Source: Mesorhizobium sp. (GTDB taxonomy: Bacteria; Pseudomonadota; Alphaproteobacteria; Rhizobiales; Rhizobiaceae). Taken from it: 64,000 nucleotides of DNA. Below the pieces are notes generated by a model that had not been told where the DNA came from, did not search any database, and saw nothing but the letters and a program-made list of their open reading frames with translations. Position 1 is the stretch's first letter; the number at the start of each line of letters is the position of its first letter. Position numbers and translations under genes: made by a program. This document shows, in pieces, positions 25,991-34,905 of the stretch. Where the stretch lies: assembly GCA_004017275.1 (NCBI GenBank), contig SAKE01000009.1, forward strand, positions 149,105 through 213,104, given 5' to 3'.

Positions 25991-27088
25991 GTGCATATCA
26001 TCCATCGGTTCAGGCCGATCGCCGCCGCGTCGCTGCTCGGCATCGCTGTGGCCCTCGCGGCCGCCCACACTACCCAGGCGGACGAAGGCGCCGCCCGACC
26101 GGAGGCAGCGGTCCCGCCAATGAAGCGCGTGACCGAAGCCAGGGCGAAGGCCGCGGCGGAGAACCCCGACGGCGCCGACCGTGTCTATGGCGGTAACCAG
26201 GCCGAAAAAGGTGCCTATCCGTTCCAGGTGGCGCTGCTCACCACTGACAGGCTGGACGAGAACCCGGCTTCGCAGGCCAATGCCCAATTCTGCGGCGGCA
26301 GCCTGATCGCCCCGCAATGGGTGCTGACGGCAGCACACTGCCTCAACGACGATGGCCAGCCGATTTCGCCGGAGAGCGTCACCGTGTTGACCGGCGCCAC
26401 CGAGCTTAGCGAGGGCAGGCGCCACAAGGTGGTGGAGGTCATCGTCAACGAAGGCTACAGCGAGCAGACGCTCGACAATGATCTCGGCCTGCTCCGGCTT
26501 GCCGAACCGGCCGATGCGCCGACCATCAAGGTCACCCATGACGCAACGCCCGAGACCGGCAAGACGACGGTCACCGGCTGGGGCAAGATGCAGGACGGCA
26601 CTTTTCCGACCACGCTGATGGTTGCCGACCTCGATCTGCAGCCGAACCAGGCCTGCAACAGCGGTATCAAGGCCATCTATGCGCATGATCTCAAGGCCGC
26701 ACTTGGCGATCTGTCCCGCCGCATGCGCTATTCGGAAAAGGGCATCGACGCGGCCGCCAGTGCGATCGCCGCCGACATGACCGACCCGCTGACCGGCAAC
26801 ATGATCTGCGCCGGCACCACCAGCGGCGTGCGCGATGCCTGCAACGGCGACAGCGGCGGCCCATTGTTCATGACCGGCGCCGACGGGCCGGTTCAGGTCG
26901 GCGTCGTCAGCTGGGGCGAAGGCCCGGCGGACGGCAGTGCGGCCTGCGGCCACAAGGACGCCTACGGCATCTACACGCGGCTGGCCAACTACACCGACTG
27001 GATGGAGGCGAAGATGAAAACCTCTGCTCCGGCGCCTGCCAAACCCAAGCCGGGACTGGGCACCGCGCAGAAGCCGAAGACGCCCTGA
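25991..27088 (+). CDS. secreted trypsin-like serine protease (zymogen form)
   Basis: A 365-residue S1A protease starting at GTG 25991, chosen because AGGAGG lies 7-8 nt upstream and a signal peptide (PIAAASLLGIAVALAAAH) follows at once; the longer frame from 25877 is unsupported. Pro-region about 30-64, then the activation site GADR/VYGGNQ (Arg64/Val65), the equivalent of R/IVGG in trypsinogen. Triad: His116 (LTAAHC), Asp164 (DNDLGLLRL), Ser288 (NGDSGGP). Asp282, six residues before the serine, gives trypsin-like Arg/Lys specificity, so it could self-activate or be activated by another Arg-specific enzyme. An insertion of about 35 residues sits before MICAG. The tail is Pro/Lys-rich. Confidence 0.93.
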   Translation: MHIIHRFRPIAAASLLGIAVALAAAHTTQADEGAARPEAAVPPMKRVTEARAKAAAENPDGADRVYGGNQAEKGAYPFQVALLTTDRLDENPASQANAQFCGGSLIAPQWVLTAAHCLNDDGQPISPESVTVLTGATELSEGRRHKVVEVIVNEGYSEQTLDNDLGLLRLAEPADAPTIKVTHDATPETGKTTVTGWGKMQDGTFPTTLMVADLDLQPNQACNSGIKAIYAHDLKAALGDLSRRMRYSEKGIDAAASAIAADMTDPLTGNMICAGTTSGVRDACNGDSGGPLFMTGADGPVQVGVVSWGEGPADGSAACGHKDAYGIYTRLANYTDWMEAKMKTSAPAPAKPKPGLGTAQKPKTP

Positions 27089-27113
27089 ACCACGGCCATT
27101 TCGCCTTCACATG

Positions 27114-27141
27114 AAAAACGGCGGGAGTGCCCGCCGTTTTT
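27114..27141. terminator. bidirectional Rho-independent terminator
   Basis: Perfect 12-bp stem AAAAACGGCGGG/CCCGCCGTTTTT with an AGTG loop, in the 78-bp gap between the convergent trypsin-like gene and the aldo/keto reductase gene. It has a T-run on either strand, so it can stop transcription from both sides and marks the edge of the protease island. Confidence 0.9.
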
Positions 27142-27166
27142 GTTTTGCCGGCTTATCGAGTGGGCT

Positions 27167-28213
27167 TTATTTCCGCGGCGGGCCTTTGCGCTCGGCCGAA
27201 GCCGCCCACAGATTGATGTCGGACTCGCGCGCGTAAGTGTCGATCTCGGCGAGTTCGGCATCGCTGAAGTCGAGCACCTTGAGCGCGCCAACGCAGTCCT
27301 CGACTTGCTCCGGTCGGCTGGCGCCGATCAGTGCCGAGGTTACCCTGCCCTTGCGCAGCACCCAGGCCAGCGCCATCTGCGCCAGCGTCTGCCCGCGCTT
27401 GCCGGCGATGGCGTTGAGCGCCTGGATGTTTGCAATGGCCTTGTCGTTGATGAAGGCCGGTCGCAGCGACTTGCCCTGCGAGGCGCGGCTGCCGTCGGGA
27501 ATGCCGCCGAGATACTTGTCGGTCAGCATGCCTTGCGCCAGCGGCGAAAACACGATGGAGCCGACGCCGAGCCCTTCGAGCGTGTCGAGCAGGCCGTCTT
27601 CCTCCACCCAGCGGTTCAGCATCGAATAGCTGGGTTGGTGGATGACGCAAGGCGTGCCAAGCTGCTTCAAGATATCGGCGGCCTCGCGCGTGCGCTGCGA
27701 ATTATAGGACGAGATGCCGGCATAGAGCGCCTTGCCCGAGCGCACGGCATGGTCGAGCGCACCCATTGTTTCTTCCAGCGGCGTGTCGGGGTCGAAACGG
27801 TGCGAATAGAAGATGTCGACATAGTCGAGCCCCATCCGCTTGAGGCTCTGGTCGAGGCTGGCCAGCATATATTTGCGCCCGCCCCATTCGCCGTAGGGAC
27901 CGGCCCACATCTCGTAGCCGGCCTTGGTCGAGATGATCAGCTCGTCGCGATAGCCGGCGAAGTCGGTGCGCAGTATCTCGCCGAAAGCGGTCTCGGCCGA
28001 GCCGGGAGGCGGACCGTAATTGTTGGCGAGGTCGAAATGGGTGATGCCGAGGTCGAAGGCCTTGCGCGCGATCGCCTGCTTGGTCTTGTGCGGCGTGTCG
28101 TTGCCGAAATTATGCCACAACCCCAGCGAGATCGCCGGCAGCTTCAGGCCGGAGCGGCCACAGCGGTTGTAGACCATTTTTTCATAACGGTTTTCGGCGG
28201 GCGTGTAGGGCAT
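27167..28213 (-). CDS. mgrA: aldo/keto reductase, L-glyceraldehyde 3-phosphate reductase (MgrA/YghZ) type
   Basis: A 348-residue NADPH-dependent AKR14-type reductase. The start MPYTPAENRYEKMVYNRCG at 28213 is the family's usual N-terminus; the long upstream frame is spurious. Catalytic tetrad residues lie in HFDLANNYGPPPG (Asp, Tyr), ISTKAGYEMW (Lys) and FYSHRFDPDTP (His). The cofactor region is ALIGASRPEQVEDCVGAL. The E. coli homologue reduces L-glyceraldehyde 3-phosphate and methylglyoxal. It is the last gene on the strand of the sugar ABC operon, separated from the Gfo/Idh gene by 122 bp with a hairpin repeat, so it may be read from the same transcript. Confidence 0.85.
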   Translation of the reverse strand: MPYTPAENRYEKMVYNRCGRSGLKLPAISLGLWHNFGNDTPHKTKQAIARKAFDLGITHFDLANNYGPPPGSAETAFGEILRTDFAGYRDELIISTKAGYEMWAGPYGEWGGRKYMLASLDQSLKRMGLDYVDIFYSHRFDPDTPLEETMGALDHAVRSGKALYAGISSYNSQRTREAADILKQLGTPCVIHQPSYSMLNRWVEEDGLLDTLEGLGVGSIVFSPLAQGMLTDKYLGGIPDGSRASQGKSLRPAFINDKAIANIQALNAIAGKRGQTLAQMALAWVLRKGRVTSALIGASRPEQVEDCVGALKVLDFSDAELAEIDTYARESDINLWAASAERKGPPRK

Positions 28214-28274
28214 GGGAAAATCCTCAAATGGAAGCGAGCCGGGTCGGTTGCCCTCACGACAACGCAGCGAACCG

Positions 28275-28328
28275 GCTTTGCCCCTCACCCTTACCCTCTC
28301 GCCGCCGGAACGGGGAGAGGGCAGAGGT
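28275..28328. repeat. short hairpin repeat
   Basis: A palindromic element of the type CCCTCACCCT..CCCTCTC..GAGAGGG..AGGTG in the 122-bp spacer between the Gfo/Idh and aldo/keto reductase genes. Related C- and G-rich elements occur at 62556-62695 and 63926-63972. Confidence 0.5.
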
Positions 28329-28335
28329 GTGCTGC

Positions 28336-29478
28336 CTACTTCTTCTTTGCCAAAAGCTCTTTGGCTTGCTTGACGCCCAAGGCGGCCGGCCGTTCGCAGG
28401 TCGTTTGCATGGCGACGAACTTGCCGGTTTCGCCGGAGCGCAACAGCCCGGTCATTACGTCGACGGCATGCAGGGCCAGTTCCATCGAGCAGCGATGCGG
28501 CCGGCCTTCGGCGATCGCCACCGCCATGTCGGCGAGGCCCGATGTGCGGTAGTTGGCCATCATGCCCTGCGAGTGCATTTCGTTGGGAACGCCGAACGGG
28601 TGCTTCCATTTCGGCAGCTTCTTGACCGGCTTGCTGTCTTGCGTGAAGCGCACGTCGCCGCCGAAGAAATTCGGATCCGGCACGAACACCGTGCCCGTCT
28701 CGCCATAAAGTTCCATCGGCGCGTGGCCGTGAGCCCAGACGTCCCAGCTGGTGTTGAGCGTAATTACGGCACCATTCTCGAACTCCAGCAGGCCGTGGAT
28801 GGTCGTAGGCGTGTTGACCGGGATTTTTTCGCCTGCACGCGGTTTTGAACTGATCGTGCGCTCCTTGGCCGGGGTCGTCGCAAAAGCCGCCACCTGCTTC
28901 ACCGGCCCGATCAGCTGGATCAGATTGGTGATGTAATACGGCCCGATGTCGAGCACCGGTCCCGCGCCTGGCTGGAAGAAGAAATCCGGATTGGGGTGCC
29001 AGTGCTCCATGCCGTGGCCCATCACGTGGCAGGTGCCGCTGGTGATCTTGCCGAGTTTTCCCTCGTCGATCAACTCACGCACCAGCTGGTGCGCTCCGCC
29101 CAGGAAGGTGTCGGGCGCAGAACCTATGCGCAGCCCCTTCTTCTCCGCTCGCGCCTTCAGGTCCTGGCCCTCCTTGACCGACAGCACGAACGGCTTTTCC
29201 GAATAGACATGCTTGCCGGCGTCGAGCACCTGCTTCGATACCTCGTAGTGCACCGCCGGGATGGTCAGGTTGACGATGATGTCGATGTCGTCGGCCTTCA
29301 GCAGCCCGTCGACGGTTTCGGCGCGCAAACTGAACTCCTTCGCCCGCGCCCTAGCCACGTCCATGTTGATGTCGGCGCAGGCACGCATCTCGATGCCGCG
29401 GAACAGCGGCGCCAGCGAAAAATACGCCTTCGAGATGTTGCCGCAGCCGATGACGCCGATCCCAAGTTTCTTTGCCAT
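28336..29478 (-). CDS. Gfo/Idh/MocA-family oxidoreductase
   Basis: A 380-residue NAD(P)-dependent sugar dehydrogenase. Rossmann motif GVIGCGNISKAY near the N-terminus, the EKP motif in HVYSEKPFVLS at about residue 95, and a C-terminal beta-sheet domain with GPVLDIGPYYITNLIQLIG. It starts 12 bp after the TIM-barrel isomerase gene and belongs to the LacI-controlled sugar ABC operon. In such operons Gfo/Idh and TIM-barrel pairs typically oxidise and epimerise a sugar or inositol-type substrate after import. The substrate cannot be read from sequence. Confidence 0.9.
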   Translation of the reverse strand: MAKKLGIGVIGCGNISKAYFSLAPLFRGIEMRACADINMDVARARAKEFSLRAETVDGLLKADDIDIIVNLTIPAVHYEVSKQVLDAGKHVYSEKPFVLSVKEGQDLKARAEKKGLRIGSAPDTFLGGAHQLVRELIDEGKLGKITSGTCHVMGHGMEHWHPNPDFFFQPGAGPVLDIGPYYITNLIQLIGPVKQVAAFATTPAKERTISSKPRAGEKIPVNTPTTIHGLLEFENGAVITLNTSWDVWAHGHAPMELYGETGTVFVPDPNFFGGDVRFTQDSKPVKKLPKWKHPFGVPNEMHSQGMMANYRTSGLADMAVAIAEGRPHRCSMELALHAVDVMTGLLRSGETGKFVAMQTTCERPAALGVKQAKELLAKKK

Positions 29479-29489
29479 ACTGATTGCTC

Positions 29490-30236
29490 CTAGTAGGTCT
29501 TGGCGGCTGCGATCGAGCGGCGGGCGAAGCGCTCGATATCGTTCGGGTTGTCCTGTTCCATCACGTAGTATTGGGCGGCAGTCTTGGCGCGCAGCACCTT
29601 GATCAGGCCGGCCCAGTCGATGGTGCCATGGCCGACATCCGACCAGCCATCCTCATCCAGCCCTTCACCGGGCTTGGCCATGTCCTTGACGTGGACGGCG
29701 CTGATCCGCTTGCCGTGTTTCTCGATCCATGGCAGCGGATCGTCGCCGCCGCGCATCACCCAGGCGACGTCCATCTCCCAGCTGATGTCGGGCGCGGACG
29801 ACAGGATGTGGTCCTGCGGCACCGATCCGTCGGCAAGTTTCTTGAACTCGAAATCATGATTGTGCCAGGCAAAGCCGTAGCCGGCCTTCTTTGCGGCCTC
29901 GCCGACCTTGGCCAGGCGTTCGCCGAAGCCGCGCCAGCCCGCCGCGTCGGATGGCCGCTGGTCGGGCATCAGGAAAGGGCAGATGAGCAGCGTGATGCCG
30001 AGCGCATCGGCGGTTCTGCGCACGCCATCAAGGTCGTTCTCAAGCGCGTCGATCGAGAAATGCCCGGTCGGCATGGCGAGCCCGTTCTTGTCGAGCTCGG
30101 CGCGGAAGGCCTTGGGATCATCATAGACGCCGCCAAAACCTTCGACCTGTGTGTAGCCGAGCTTGCCGAGCATGGCGAGCACACCGTCCCAGGGTTGGAA
30201 ATTGCGGGCGCTGTAAAGTTGGAATGACCAATTCAT
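29490..30236 (-). CDS. TIM-barrel sugar phosphate isomerase/epimerase family protein
   Basis: A 248-residue protein of the xylose-isomerase-like TIM barrel superfamily (COG1082). Metal-ligand segments are in order: FAWHNHDFEF, WEMDVAWVMR, SAVHVKDMAKP and VMEQDNPND. The start MNWSFQLYSARNFQPWDG is typical. It is 30 bp downstream of the ATPase gene and 12 bp upstream of the Gfo/Idh gene, so it is part of the sugar operon. Members act as isomerases, epimerases or 3-keto-glycoside processing enzymes; the exact reaction is not assignable. Confidence 0.87.
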   Translation of the reverse strand: MNWSFQLYSARNFQPWDGVLAMLGKLGYTQVEGFGGVYDDPKAFRAELDKNGLAMPTGHFSIDALENDLDGVRRTADALGITLLICPFLMPDQRPSDAAGWRGFGERLAKVGEAAKKAGYGFAWHNHDFEFKKLADGSVPQDHILSSAPDISWEMDVAWVMRGGDDPLPWIEKHGKRISAVHVKDMAKPGEGLDEDGWSDVGHGTIDWAGLIKVLRAKTAAQYYVMEQDNPNDIERFARRSIAAAKTY

Positions 30237-30266
30237 CGTCTCTGTCCGTTTCTTTGGGCTTGGGAG

Positions 30267-31372
<1,106 letters not shown>

Positions 31373-31373
<1 letters not shown>

Positions 31374-32311
31374 CACCCCTTCACCGCACCGGCGGCGATG
31401 CCGCGCACGAAAAGCTTGCCGGAAATGAAGTAGACGATGAGCGGCACGAGCCCAGTCAGGATGGTTGCGGCCATGTTGACATTGTACTCCTTCACGCCTT
31501 GCACCGAATTGACGATGTTGTTGAGCTGCACCGTCATCGGATAGGTGTCGGGGCGGGTGTAGACGACGCCGAACAGGAAGTCGTTCCAGATGCCGGTCAC
31601 CTGCAGGATGATGGCGACGACGAAGATCGGCAGCGACATCGGCAGCATGATGCGCAGGAAGATACCCCAGAAGCCGGCGCCGTCGACGCGCGCCGCCCGG
31701 AACAGCTCTTCCGGCATCGAGGAGAAATAATTGCGGAACAGCAGCGTCAAGATCGGCATGCCGAAAATGGAATGGACGATCACCAGGCCGCTGAGGCTGC
31801 CATAGAGGCCGATCTCGCGCAGGATGATGACGATCGGATAGATCATCACCTGGTAGGGGATGAAGGCGCCGACGATCAGGATGATGAAAAACGTATCGGC
31901 GCCCTTGAAGCGCCAATTAGCCAACGCATAACCGTTCACCGAGGCGATGGCGATCGACAGCAGCACCGACGGCACGGTGATGCGCACCGAATTCCAGAAG
32001 CCGCGCGAAAGCCCGTCGCAATTGAGGCCGGTGCAGGCCGTTGACCACGCCTTGACCCACGGCTCGAAAGTGATTTCGAGCGGCGGCGAGAAGATGTTGC
32101 CGAGCCGTATCTCGGGCATGCCCTTGAGCGACGTGACGACCATCACGTAGAGCGGCAAGAGATAGTAGGCCGCCATGACAAACAAAGTGCCGTAGAGGAA
32201 GATGTTGCGGCGCGAAATCATGCGGCGCGGCTTCGGGCCGCAGGGGTCGATGATGTCCTGGCGCGCGCCGGCGGCAGTGCTCGTTTGAGCGGTGGTGTTT
32301 GCCATGTTCAT
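31373..32311 (-). CDS. sugar ABC transporter permease (MalG-like)
   Basis: A 312-residue inner-membrane permease with six helices. The start at 32311 overlaps the stop of the preceding permease gene (ATGA); the longer frame is not needed. The EAA loop that contacts the ATPase is EELFRAARVDGAGFWGIFLR. A hydrophilic stretch of about 35 residues precedes the first helix. An extra periplasmic segment with two cysteines (STACTGLNCDG) lies after the first helix, as in GtsC-type glucose permeases. It is the second permease of the importer. Confidence 0.92.
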
Positions 32312-33195
32312 TTGCGCCGCCCGAATTCGAGATAGGCCCAAGGAACGATGACGATCGCCACTGAAAGCAGCATCATGGTCGAGGCGGCAAAACCTTGGCC
32401 GAGGTTCTGGGCGAAGAACATATAATCGTAGACGTATTTGGCCGGCACTTCGGAAGCGATGCCAGGGCCGCCGCTGGTCTGCGCCACGACGAGGTCATAG
32501 ACCTTGACGATACCGGAGGCGATGATGACGAGCGTGGTGATGAAGACCGGCCGCATCATCGGGATGACGATGAACAGATAGGTCTTCCACATCGGAATCC
32601 CATCCACCCGCGCCGCCTTCCAGATATCCTCGTCGATGCCGCGCAGGCCGGCCAGCATCAGGCACATGATCAGCCCGGTGCCCTGCCACAGCGCCGCGAT
32701 CGATATGCCGTAGATGACGATGCTGGAATTGTAGAGCGGGTCGAAGCTGAAGCTCGTCCAGCCTAGGTCCCGCACCACATGCTGGATGCCGAAATCCGGA
32801 TTGAGCAGCCACTGCCAGACCAGGCCGGTGACGATGAAGGAGAGCGCGAAGGGATAGAGGAAGATGGTGCGGAACGTGTCCTCGAAGCGGATCTTCTGGT
32901 CGAGCAGCGCGGCAAGAAGGAAGCCGATGACCAGTGAGAACACCAGCGAGATGGCGCCGTAGATCAACAGGTTCTCGATCGAGATCAGCCAGCGCGGTGT
33001 CGCCCACAGCCGGTAATACTGGTCGAGCCCGACGAAATTCAGCCGCGGCAAGAGCTTCGAATTGGTGAAGGAATAGAGCACCGTCCAGAGGGTGCCACCG
33101 ACGAAAACCACCATCGCGGTGAGGATCATCGGGATCGAGGCGACCTTCGCATTGAGGTTGCGGAACAGCGGGTTGGGGCGTTCGCTCTTGCTCAT
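32308..33195 (-). CDS. sugar ABC transporter permease (MalF-like)
   Basis: A 295-residue permease starting MSKSERPNPLFRNLN at 33195; the frame extends further upstream, but this start is closest to family members. Six hydrophobic segments, with the EAA loop DIWKAARVDGIPMWKTYLF. It overlaps the next permease gene by 4 bp and lies 81 bp after the binding-protein gene. It forms the membrane channel with the MalG-like protein. Confidence 0.92.
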   Translation of the reverse strand: MSKSERPNPLFRNLNAKVASIPMILTAMVVFVGGTLWTVLYSFTNSKLLPRLNFVGLDQYYRLWATPRWLISIENLLIYGAISLVFSLVIGFLLAALLDQKIRFEDTFRTIFLYPFALSFIVTGLVWQWLLNPDFGIQHVVRDLGWTSFSFDPLYNSSIVIYGISIAALWQGTGLIMCLMLAGLRGIDEDIWKAARVDGIPMWKTYLFIVIPMMRPVFITTLVIIASGIVKVYDLVVAQTSGGPGIASEVPAKYVYDYMFFAQNLGQGFAASTMMLLSVAIVIVPWAYLEFGRRK

Positions 33196-33276
33196 CTCGT
33201 CAGCCGGCTGGGTAAGGGCGGTGCGGTCCCGGCCCTGCGTTCGCAAGGCCGGGAGCGAGGTGGGTTGCCTCCAACG

Positions 33277-34515
33277 TCAGTCAGCCGAACCGATGAGGTC
33301 GGCGAAGCGCTTCTGCGCGGCTTCGACGGTCAGTTCCGGCTTGGCGAAGAATTCGGCGAAAAGATCTTCCTTCTGCTTCTGGGTGTCCTGCGAAAGCAGC
33401 TGGTCCGTCCACGGTATGACGGCGCCCTTGGCGAGGATCGCCAAGCCCTTCTTCATGCAGTCGTTCGCGGCATTGAGATCGACGTCGCCGCGCACCGGCA
33501 GAGAACCCTTCTTTAGATTGAAAGCGACCTGCGTCTTGGGATCGAGCAGCGTCTCGGCTAGCACCTCCTGCGCCTTGCTCTTGTCGGCATCCTTGAGCAC
33601 CGGGAAGTAGAAGGCGTCGCCGCCGGTGGCGATGACCTCGTTCAGCCCAAGGCCCGGAAGGCAGGTATAATCCTTGCCGGCGGTCTTGCCGGCAACCTGG
33701 AACTCGCCCTGCGCCCAGTCGCCCATGATCTGGCCGCCGGCCTTGCCGGTGATGACCAGGTTGGTCGCCTGGTTCCAGTCCTGCACATTGGTGTTCTTCG
33801 CCATCTTGCGGGCATCGTCCGCGGCCTTGAAGACCTTGGCGACTTCAGGCCCGGCGGCAAATGTCGCATCCTTGTCCTTGTAGACCTTGAGGAACGCATC
33901 CGTGCCACCGACCGCTGCCAGAAGCACGTCGAAGGCGCCGGAGGACTGCCAGGCCTGTCCGCCGACGGCGAGCGGGATGATGCCGGCCTTTTCCAGCGCG
34001 GGCGCTGCCGCAACGAATTCATTCCAGTCCTTCGGCAACGGCACGCCGGCCTTTTCGAAAGCCTCGTTGGAGAGCCACAGCCACTGCCACGAATGGATGT
34101 TGACGGGCACGCAATAGATCTTGCCGTCGATGGTGCAGCTGTCGAGCAGGCTCTTCGGCCGCACAACTTCCGTCCACTTGCCCTTGGTGGCGACGTCGGT
34201 GAGGTCGCGCATCAGGCCGGCCTGCACCAGTTCCTCCGCCTGCCGGCCGTGGTTGAACTGCGTGGCGCCCATCGGATCGCCACCGGTGATGCGGCTGATC
34301 ATGATCGGCCGCGCCGTGCCGCCGGAGCCGGCAATGGCGCCGTCGACCCAATGATTGCCCGTTGCGTCGAATGCCTTGGCAAGTTCCGCAACCGCCGCAG
34401 CCTCGCCGCCCGACGTCCACCAATGGGTGACTTCAAGGTCGGTCGCGGCCGCCGGGCCGGCAAACTGCAGTGCGGCCGTTGCTGCCAGCGCAGCGGTCAA
34501 AAGTCTGTATCGCAT
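33277..34515 (-). CDS. sugar ABC transporter substrate-binding protein (GtsA-like)
   Basis: A 412-residue periplasmic binding protein. The start at 34515 has a strong GGGAGGAG 6 nt upstream. A signal peptide ends at PAAA before TDLEVTHWWTSGGEAAAV. The HWWTSGGE, VPVNIHSWQWLW and GGQAWQSSGAFD segments match the GtsA glucose/mannose family (COG1653), so a hexose or small glycoside is the likely ligand. It is the first gene of the operon running to at least 28336. A LacI-type operator overlaps its promoter. Confidence 0.9.
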   Translation of the reverse strand: MRYRLLTAALAATAALQFAGPAAATDLEVTHWWTSGGEAAAVAELAKAFDATGNHWVDGAIAGSGGTARPIMISRITGGDPMGATQFNHGRQAEELVQAGLMRDLTDVATKGKWTEVVRPKSLLDSCTIDGKIYCVPVNIHSWQWLWLSNEAFEKAGVPLPKDWNEFVAAAPALEKAGIIPLAVGGQAWQSSGAFDVLLAAVGGTDAFLKVYKDKDATFAAGPEVAKVFKAADDARKMAKNTNVQDWNQATNLVITGKAGGQIMGDWAQGEFQVAGKTAGKDYTCLPGLGLNEVIATGGDAFYFPVLKDADKSKAQEVLAETLLDPKTQVAFNLKKGSLPVRGDVDLNAANDCMKKGLAILAKGAVIPWTDQLLSQDTQKQKEDLFAEFFAKPELTVEAAQKRFADLIGSAD

Positions 34516-34531
34516 TTCGGCTCCTCCCAGA

Positions 34532-34549
34532 ATCTGAAACGTTACAGAT
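34532..34549 (-). promoter_or_regulatory. LacI-type operator O1, overlapping the start of the ABC operon transcript
   Basis: Near-perfect 18-bp palindrome with a central CG, ATCTGAAACGTTACAGAT. It lies 17 bp upstream of the binding-protein start codon and 2 bp downstream of the -10 at 34552-34557. A repressor bound here would cover the transcription start. A near-identical site lies at 34791-34808. Confidence 0.75.
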
Positions 34550-34551
34550 TT

Positions 34552-34580
34552 TCGATACGGCAATTGCGTAAGCTGCGCAA
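34552..34580 (-). promoter_or_regulatory. predicted promoter of the sugar ABC operon
   Basis: On the minus strand TTGCGC (34580-34575) and TATCGA (34557-34552) are separated by exactly 17 bp. The -10 lies just before operator O1. It is the best sigma70-like pair in the 390-bp divergent region (34516-34905), which otherwise holds no gene. Confidence 0.5.
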
Positions 34581-34784
34581 CCCCTCGGGCAAAGGCGGCC
34601 CGATGTTTTTTCGAGGCGCGAACAAATTCCTTGCGCGAAAGCCGGCCAGCAACGGCACGGATCTCGTTGCGGCGCCGAAAAATCATGCTGCAGCGCAAGA
34701 AATTCGCCAGGGCCGTGTTTGACCCGACCACTCTGTCGGCCTCGAAACCATTGCCAGGCCGCGGGATTAAGAGGCGTGGCGATA

Positions 34785-34814
34785 TTGGCAATCTGTAACG
34801 TTTCAGTGTATTGA
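34785..34814 (+). promoter_or_regulatory. predicted lacI promoter containing operator O2
   Basis: Operator copy ATCTGTAACGTTTCAGTG at 34791-34808 differs from a reversed O1 only at the last two bases. It fills the spacer of a possible promoter TTGGCA (34785-34790)/TATTGA (34809-34814), spacing 18. This position fits autorepression by the LacI regulator at 34906. Confidence 0.6.
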
Positions 34815-34905
34815 GGCTTCGCTGGGGTTGGCACGCATATCGTATTGCAGCGGCGGCGATTGCCGACCCGGCCTGAGGCTGCTATGCGCCTGACGGGCGG
34901 GACGA

